Of a stretch of DNA of 12,171 bases, positions 6,601 to 12,171 are shown piece after piece. Origin of the DNA: Desulfarculus sp. (GTDB lineage: Bacteria; Desulfobacterota; Desulfarculia; Desulfarculales; Desulfarculaceae); NCBI GenBank assembly GCA_020216625.1, contig JAIUYB010000023.1:1-12171 (forward strand), in the 5' to 3' direction. How positions within the stretch are numbered: position 1 is the first letter of the stretch; the number at the start of each line of letters is the position of its first letter. Both the position numbers and the translations under genes were made by a program. The notes under the pieces are model-generated. The model was given only the letters and a program-made list of their open reading frames with translations, was not told the origin of the DNA and ran no database searches.

Positions 6601-6753
6601 CTACCGCGGACCCCCTCTCGCCAGGGGGGGAACGCGGCCTTGGACTGGGGACGAGGTTGCCCGCTGGCGCTGGAAACGCGGCCGGCGGCCCATGATCAGA
6701 CCAAGGGCCGCCGCTAGTCCAGCCAGGCAGATGAGGTATATGCTCGAGTCCAT
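6601..6753 (-). CDS. Small single-span membrane protein, unknown function
   Basis: This 50-codon ORF is too short to be recognised by family. Its N-terminus, MDSSIYLICLAGLAAALGLI, is one hydrophobic helix (about residues 5-21). A positively charged tail follows (MGRRPRFQRQR), so the tail would stay in the cytoplasm by the positive-inside rule. The last 15 residues are Pro/Gly/Arg-rich. A canonical AGGAG (6764-6760) lies exactly six bases before the ATG, and an intrinsic terminator on the same strand follows about 135 bp after the stop. No clear promoter is visible upstream. It converges on phoR and runs divergently from the HAD gene at 6967. Its shape recalls small regulatory or accessory membrane peptides, but no homology is claimed. 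Chance remains possible, since the C-terminal half resembles translated GC-rich noncoding DNA. Confidence 0.45.
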   Translation of the reverse strand: MDSSIYLICLAGLAAALGLIMGRRPRFQRQRATSSPVQGRVPPLARGGPR

Positions 6754-6817
6754 GATGGTCTCCTGACCGAAGTCCTGGTTGAAAACCTTGTCGGCTGGCG
6801 CGGGACCCGACTTGAGG

Positions 6818-6837
6818 AAAAAATCGGACCTGGTCCG
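6818..6837 (-). terminator. Small hairpin followed by T6 on the minus strand
   Basis: CGGAC (6825-6829) pairs with GTCCG (6833-6837) around a 3-nt loop, and on the minus strand a T6 run (6823-6818) follows directly. The 5-bp stem is weak. It lies about 65 bp upstream of the small minus-strand ORF, so it may be a terminator for antisense transcription from the right, or an attenuator in that ORF's leader. No gene that needs it on the minus strand is visible to its right. Confidence 0.3.
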
Positions 6838-6897
6838 GAAAACCGCCCTTTTCCCTGGCCTGGCTCACCGGATCGACGCCGGATCGGTATTTTGGCC

Positions 6898-6925
6898 TTG
6901 GCCCGGGTCGGAACGCGGGTAAAAT
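6898..6925 (+). promoter_or_regulatory. Candidate sigma70-type promoter of the HAD gene
   Basis: TTGGCC (6898-6903) and TAAAAT (6920-6925) are separated by 16 bp. The -10 matches the consensus at five of six bases and stands out in GC-rich DNA. Transcription would start near 6932, about 35 bp before ATG 6967, which leaves room for the GGAAGA ribosome binding site at 6958-6963. Confidence 0.45.
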
Positions 6926-6966
6926 AAGCCCGCGCCCCGGCCCCACCCCTTGAGTTTGGAAGAACC

Positions 6967-7515
6967 ATGCCCGCCGCCCCTCCCCTGGCCGTGGACCTGG
7001 ATGGCACCCTGGTCCTGGACGACACCACCGGCATCTGCATGGGCCTATTGTGGCGGGACCACCCTTGGCAGATGCTGGGCCTGCCCCTGTGGCTCTGGCG
7101 CGGCCGGGCCTTTGCCAAGCGGGAGATGGCCCGCCGGGTGGAGCTGGATCCGTCCCGGTTGCGCTACCATCTGCCGTTCTTGGAATTCCTGCGTCAAGAG
7201 CGGCGGGGCGGCCGGCTGCTGGTGCTGGCCACCGGCAGCGATCAGAAGGTGGCCCAGCGGGTGGCCGATCATCTCGGCATCTTCCAGGAGGTTTTCGCCA
7301 GCGACGGCCGGATCAACCTGACCTCCACCCGCAAGGCCGCGGCCCTGGTGACCCGCTTCGGGGAGCGCGGCTTTGACTACGCCGGCAACCACCGCAAGGA
7401 CCTGCCGGCTTGGCGCCTGGCCCGCCAGGCCATCCTGGTCAATTGCCCGGCGCGCCTGGTGGCCCGGGTCCAGGCCGAGGGCCTGGCTCACACGGTCTTC
7501 TCTTCCGACCAGTGA
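6967..7515 (+). CDS. Stand-alone HAD-superfamily phosphatase-like domain
   Basis: This 182-residue soluble protein shows the HAD motifs in order. Motif I is DLDGT with D10 and D12, motif II is LATGSD with T89, and the motif III lysine is probably K123. The motif IV region is DYAGNHRKDLPAW, with N141 where many HADs have the first Asp and D145 conserved. The stretches RLRYHLPFLEFLR and GRINLTSTRKAAALV resemble the HAD domain usually fused N-terminally to UbiA-family prenyltransferases. No UbiA domain follows: an immediate TGA overlaps a terminator, and no prenyltransferase sequence appears in the next 144 bp. It may be a genuinely separate phosphatase or the surviving half of a fusion. The substrate is unknown; a phosphorylated polyprenol-linked or sugar phosphate is only a guess from the fusion family. 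The start is supported by GGAAGA just upstream. Confidence 0.72.
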   Translation: MPAAPPLAVDLDGTLVLDDTTGICMGLLWRDHPWQMLGLPLWLWRGRAFAKREMARRVELDPSRLRYHLPFLEFLRQERRGGRLLVLATGSDQKVAQRVADHLGIFQEVFASDGRINLTSTRKAAALVTRFGERGFDYAGNHRKDLPAWRLARQAILVNCPARLVARVQAEGLAHTVFSSDQ

Positions 7516-7529
7516 CTGGTCACCTTTTT
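7507..7529 (+). terminator. Intrinsic terminator overlapping the HAD stop codon
   Basis: GACCAGT (7507-7513) and ACTGGTC (7515-7521) form a perfect inverted repeat around one base, followed after three bases by T5 (7525-7529). The HAD stop codon (7513-7515) is inside the hairpin. It separates the HAD gene from the diguanylate cyclase gene. Confidence 0.6.
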
Positions 7530-7560
7530 GCCGCCACAACGCGTCTGAAAAGGCATCATC

Positions 7561-7614
7561 GCTTGCCAAGCCTCATCCCTTCGGGCTAACTTTGCCCCCA
7601 GTGGGGGGAGCAAG
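7561..7614 (+). other. Leader with alternative hairpins upstream of the diguanylate cyclase
   Basis: The 144-bp gap between the HAD and diguanylate cyclase genes contains GCTTG-C-CAAGC (7561-7571), CCC-TTC-GGG (7577-7585) and a longer hairpin (7590-7614, CTT/GC/CCCC arms with small bulges). The arm GCAAG (7610-7614) could pair instead with CTTGC (7562-7566), so two structures exclude each other. An AT island, TTAATTAATA (7623-7632), rare in this GC-rich DNA, follows. I recognise no known riboswitch and no clear promoter here. Confidence 0.25.
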
Positions 7615-7659
7615 AGCGGGGATTAATTAATAGAGGCCCCCGGAAGCGAAAGACCAGCG

Positions 7660-9399
7660 ATGTCTATCCGATTCATTCGGCTCTCGCTCCCGGCCCTGCT
7701 GCTTTGGTTGGCCCTGGCTGGCCTGGCGCGGGGCGATCAGGGAGCGGGGACCCTCGTTCTGGGTGCGGAGCCTTTTTACGACCTGACCACCCATCTGGAG
7801 ATCCTGGCCTCCCCGCCGGAAGGCCTGAGCCTCGAGCAGGTGCGCTCCGAGCCGTGGCGGGGGCGCTTCCGGCCAGTGACCACCCCCAGCCTGAACTTGC
7901 CATCCGATGAATTGAGGGAATACTGGCTGCGTTTCACGCTGTGGGCGCCGCCAGAAATTCCGGCCGCCGCCGGCACCTGGCTGCTGGCCACGGACTATAT
8001 TTTCCTGGGCAAGATCGACCTCCACCGGCCCGGGACCCAAGGCTGGGAAACCATCCGGGCCGGGCTTTATCTTCCCTTCGTCAACCGTGAGCTGACCAAC
8101 CGCGCTTTCGTATTCCAACTGCCCCGGTTGGACCAGGGGCCGGCTACCTGCTATCTGCGGCTGGAGACCCGCGGCCTCAACCCCATCCGGTTCCAGGTCT
8201 GGAGCCTGCCGGCCTTCATCACCCACACGGCCAAGGAGGACTACCTCTACGGGATCTGCTTCGGCGTGCTCTCCAGCATGATCCTGTTCAACCTGTTCAT
8301 CGCCGCCTCCCTGCGCGACCGGGTCTATTTCCACTACGTGGGCTACATGTTCTTCGCCCTGCTGTCCATGGTCATGCTGCATGGCCAGATCGCGGCCATC
8401 CTGGACCTGGGCGACCAGGGCTTCACCCGCCTGTTCTGGACCAGCATGGGCCTGTTCACGACCTTTGCCTATCTCTTCATGCGCGGGGTCTTGAACACCC
8501 ACCGCCTGGCTCCCCTGGTGGATCGGCTGCTCAGGCTCGGCTCCTACTATGGCCTGGTGATCATGGTGGCGGGCCTGTTCGATCAAGCCTGGATCGGGCG
8601 CTGGCTCACGGTGGCCAGCGGCATCTTCTCGCCCTGGCTGGCCCTGGGGGCCGGCATCGCCAGCTATCGGCGGGGATTCGCGGCCGCGCGCTATTTCCTG
8701 GTGGCCTGGGGGACCCTGGCGGCGGCCATGACCATCTTCGCCCTGCAGGAGGTCGGACCCCTACGGGGACAATATTGGGCCCGCAACGCCCTGATCATCG
8801 GCACCGCCCTGGAGTCCATCCTGCTCTCCCTGGCCCTGGCCGCGCGCATCCGCACCCTGCAACAGGAACGGGACGTCCTGTCCCAGAGCGAACGCCGTTT
8901 CAAGGAGCTAAGCTACACCGACGCCCTGACCGGCCTCTACAACAAGCGCTATTTCAGCCTAAACCTGGACCGGATCCTGTCCGATTGGGTTGCCCCGGCC
9001 CAACCACCGTGCTTGTTGTTCATCGATATAGATGACTTCAAAAGCTTCAACGACAGCCACGGCCATGACCAAGGCGATCTGGTGTTGCGGGGCCTGGCCC
9101 GGGTGATGACCGAAAGCGTGCGTGAGGCTGACCTGCCCTGCCGCTGGGGCGGGGAGGAGTTCGCGGTGATCCTGCCCGGGGTGGGGCTGGAGCAGGCCCA
9201 GGCCATCGCCGAGCGCATCCGGCAGCGTTTCGGCCAGATCGCCTTCATCCCGGCCGGCCAGGCGGTGCAAAAGACCATCAGCCTGGGGCTGGCCCAGTTT
9301 CAACCCGGCGAGACCGTCGAGGATTTCATCCGCCGGGCCGATCAGGCCCTCTACCAGGCCAAGCGCTCCGGTAAGAACCGCTTGGCCGTCGCCGCCTGA
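7660..9399 (+). CDS. 7TMR-DISM membrane diguanylate cyclase (GGDEF)
   Basis: This 579-residue protein synthesises cyclic di-GMP from two GTP. It has a signal peptide (~1-25), an extracytoplasmic 7TMR-DISMED2-like sensor (~45-170), about seven membrane helices from ~195 to ~400 (7TMR-DISM), a short coiled linker (~400-415) and a C-terminal GGDEF domain. The GGDEF domain starts with the DALTGLYNKRYF signature (D421). The active-site loop is GGEEF at 497-501, and the allosteric I-site RxxD (R488-D491) lies five residues before it, so product inhibition is likely. There is no EAL or HD-GYP domain. DISMED2 domains are thought to bind carbohydrate-like ligands, but the ligand here is unknown. The ribosome binding site is weak: GGAAG lies 13 bases before the ATG. 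The start is chosen because the signal peptide begins there. Confidence 0.92.
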   Translation: MSIRFIRLSLPALLLWLALAGLARGDQGAGTLVLGAEPFYDLTTHLEILASPPEGLSLEQVRSEPWRGRFRPVTTPSLNLPSDELREYWLRFTLWAPPEIPAAAGTWLLATDYIFLGKIDLHRPGTQGWETIRAGLYLPFVNRELTNRAFVFQLPRLDQGPATCYLRLETRGLNPIRFQVWSLPAFITHTAKEDYLYGICFGVLSSMILFNLFIAASLRDRVYFHYVGYMFFALLSMVMLHGQIAAILDLGDQGFTRLFWTSMGLFTTFAYLFMRGVLNTHRLAPLVDRLLRLGSYYGLVIMVAGLFDQAWIGRWLTVASGIFSPWLALGAGIASYRRGFAAARYFLVAWGTLAAAMTIFALQEVGPLRGQYWARNALIIGTALESILLSLALAARIRTLQQERDVLSQSERRFKELSYTDALTGLYNKRYFSLNLDRILSDWVAPAQPPCLLFIDIDDFKSFNDSHGHDQGDLVLRGLARVMTESVREADLPCRWGGEEFAVILPGVGLEQAQAIAERIRQRFGQIAFIPAGQAVQKTISLGLAQFQPGETVEDFIRRADQALYQAKRSGKNRLAVAA

Positions 9400-9418
9400 T
9401 CCCCGGTCCCACGCCTGG

Positions 9419-9448
9419 TTGGCGAAATCCGCTCTGTGCTACTATAGT
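9419..9448 (+). promoter_or_regulatory. Candidate sigma70-type promoter of the two-component operon
   Basis: TTGGCG (9419-9424) and TATAGT (9443-9448) are separated by 18 bp, with the -10 matching five of six bases. Transcription would start near 9455, about 85 bp before the kinase ATG at 9539. It begins 19 bp after the diguanylate cyclase stop codon; no terminator lies between, so read-through is also possible. Confidence 0.5.
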
Positions 9449-9538
9449 GCGTCGGAGGCCAGGCCTGGGGGCCGCCCATCGCCACCATCCCCCGGACCGC
9501 TTCCCTCCGCCCCGCAACCCCTGGCCGAGCGACAGCCC

Positions 9539-10943
9539 ATGCGTCTGGACCTGAGAGGCAAGTTCACCCTGGTCATGGTGATCGGCGCCTTGGCCCTATT
9601 GGCCAACATCCTGCTGGTCTACTACGAGACCGCCCATATGAATTCCCGGGTCGCCGCCCTGGAGTTGACCGAGGACCTCTACAACACCATCCTGGAAATG
9701 CGGCGCTACGAGAAGAATTATCTGCTGTATCAGGATCAGGAGAGCAGCGAACAGGGCATGCTCTATTTTCAGCGGGCCCAGGCCACCCTGGGCGAGTTGT
9801 TGCAAAAACACCAATCGGCCGCGCCCAATGTCGTCGGCTATCGGTCCATCGCCAAGTTCCTAGACGAATATCAACAGACCCTGGCCAGGTTGCGGGCCGA
9901 TGCCCACGACCAGGAGGCCGCCAACCGCATCCGGGCCGTGGGCAAGAGCCTGGTGGATTTGCCGGAGAACCTGCTGCGCACGGAGAGGCGGCGGGTGGCG
10001 CGGGCGGCCGTCAACGCCTCGCTCTTGCCCCTGATCTCCATGGGAGCCATGCTGGTGCTTTTTGTGGCCGCGGCCTCCCTGATACGCACCAAGGTCATCA
10101 AGCCCCTGGTCAACCTGGAGAAGGCCACCGAGAAGATCGCCCATGGCGACTTCAGCCCCATCCCACAGGCCGAAAAGGAGGAGAGCCAGGTCGACCGCCT
10201 GGTGCGGGCTTTCAACCGCATGGCCCGGGAGCTGGAAACCACCCAGGAACAGATCGTCCATTCGCGCAAGATCGCCAGCCTGGGCACCCTGGTCTCGGGC
10301 ATCGCCCACGAGCTGAACAACCCCATCAACAACATCATCCTGACCATCGACACCCTGGTGGAGGGGCGCAACCTCAGCCAGGAGAGGCGCCAAGTCCTGT
10401 TGGACGATATCTTGAAGCAGGCCCTGCGCTCCAGCCAGATCGTCAAGAACCTGCTGGATTTCTCCCGGGCCGAGACCGCGGTGTTCAAGGAGCTGGACCT
10501 GGCCCAGACGCTGCGGGAGACCATCAGCCTGGTGGGCAACCAGGTGGCTTTGTCCAAGGTCAAGGTCCATGAGCGGATCGCCCCCGACCTGCCGCGCATC
10601 GTGGGCAACCGTCAGGGGTTGCAGCAGGTCTTCCTCAACCTGATCGTCAACGCCATCCAGGCCATGCCCCAGGGTGGCGATCTGACCATCAGCGCCCGGC
10701 AGGCCAACGAGCGCGAGTTGGAGGTCCAGGTCCAGGACACCGGCCAGGGCATCCCCGAGGAGAACCTCTCGGCCATCTTCGACCCATTTTTCACCACCAA
10801 GGAAGTGGGCAAGGGCACCGGCCTGGGTCTGTCGGTCAGCTATGGGGTGATCAAAAAGCACGGCGGCCAGATCCAGGTGGCCAGCAAGCTGGGCAAGGGC
10901 ACCACCTTCACCGTGCTGCTGCCGCTGCGGGAGCTGGTGGGCC

Positions 10944-10951
<8 letters not shown>
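9539..10951 (+). CDS. HAMP-domain sensor histidine kinase (NtrB/ZraS-like)
   Basis: This 470-residue kinase has a membrane helix at ~9-28, an extracytoplasmic helical sensor of ~130 residues, a second helix at ~162-182 and HAMP at ~183-238. HisKA carries H257 in [10 protein letters not shown], the HELNNP variant typical of kinases partnered with NtrC-type regulators. The HATPase has N367 and N371, [14 protein letters not shown] and GTGLGL at 426-431. The sensor segment with [13 protein letters not shown] resembles the methyl-accepting-type four-helix sensor. I start it at ATG 9539, not at the in-frame ATG 9419, because 9419-9448 carries a promoter and the extra 40 residues are low-complexity Pro/Ser/Ala before an obvious N-terminal membrane helix. 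The ribosome binding site is poor. The stop overlaps the next gene by 8 bp (ATGCCTAG), so both are one operon. The stimulus is unknown. Confidence 0.88.

Positions 10952-12171
<1,220 letters not shown>

Noticed and set aside
6251..6946. Minus-strand 231-codon open frame across the phoR end and the gap
   Set aside because: It crosses the strong minus-strand terminator and the phoR coding end, and its composition is Pro/Arg/Gly-rich shadow sequence. The 50-codon ORF in another frame has the ribosome binding site.
7540..7640. Cyclic di-GMP (GEMM) riboswitch before the diguanylate cyclase
   Set aside because: The gene context is tempting, but the conserved ACGCAAAGCC-type core and tetraloop receptor are absent.
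9419..9538. N-terminal extension of the sensor kinase starting at ATG 9419
   Set aside because: The stretch overlaps a good promoter, encodes Pro/Ser/Ala-rich filler, and would precede an otherwise N-terminal membrane helix. ATG 9539 is preferred.

Overview
The window is GC-rich DNA (roughly two thirds G+C by eye) with tightly packed, often overlapping bacterial genes. The gene set is a LutA/LutB-type lactate oxidation pair, a DUF47-Pit phosphate uptake pair, PhoB/PhoR, a 7TMR-DISM diguanylate cyclase and an NtrC-type two-component system. This fits a high-GC Gram-negative such as a Desulfobacterota (former Deltaproteobacteria) member. That placement is inference from gene content, because no rRNA or other marker is present. 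The left edge looks like a contig end: bases 1-14 equal part of the Illumina universal adapter, and a 33-bp fold-back inverted repeat follows directly.

Layout. Minus strand, 1959 to 1: lutA and a 3'-truncated lutB, coupled through a TGATG stop/start overlap. Divergent region, 1960-2171: a candidate lutA promoter whose -10 is part of the palindrome TGTATACA, and five consecutive 7-bp repeats at an exact 11-bp period that resemble PhoB boxes and cover a possible promoter of the plus-strand genes. Plus strand, 2172-6407: a PhoU-like DUF47 regulator and the PiT phosphate transporter (8-bp overlap), a 132-bp gap, then phoB and phoR (ATGA overlap). Region 6408-6966 has no plus-strand gene. On the minus strand it holds a well-positioned ribosome binding site, a 50-codon single-helix membrane ORF, a long imperfect hairpin, and an intrinsic terminator, which together look like one small undescribed transcription unit.

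Plus strand, 6967 onward: a stand-alone HAD phosphatase-like domain of the type usually fused to UbiA prenyltransferases, ending in a terminator that overlaps its stop codon. A 144-bp leader with hairpins leads to a membrane diguanylate cyclase with an intact active site and I-site. A separate promoter then precedes a HAMP sensor kinase overlapping an NtrC-family sigma54 activator, which is cut by the right edge before its DNA-binding domain.

How the genes fit together: DUF47-Pit and PhoBR form a phosphate uptake and sensing module without pst genes in view, and the Pho-box-like array suggests PhoB controls the pit operon, the lut operon, or both. The second half is a signalling block (c-di-GMP synthesis, then a sigma54 two-component system) whose stimuli and targets cannot be read from this sequence.
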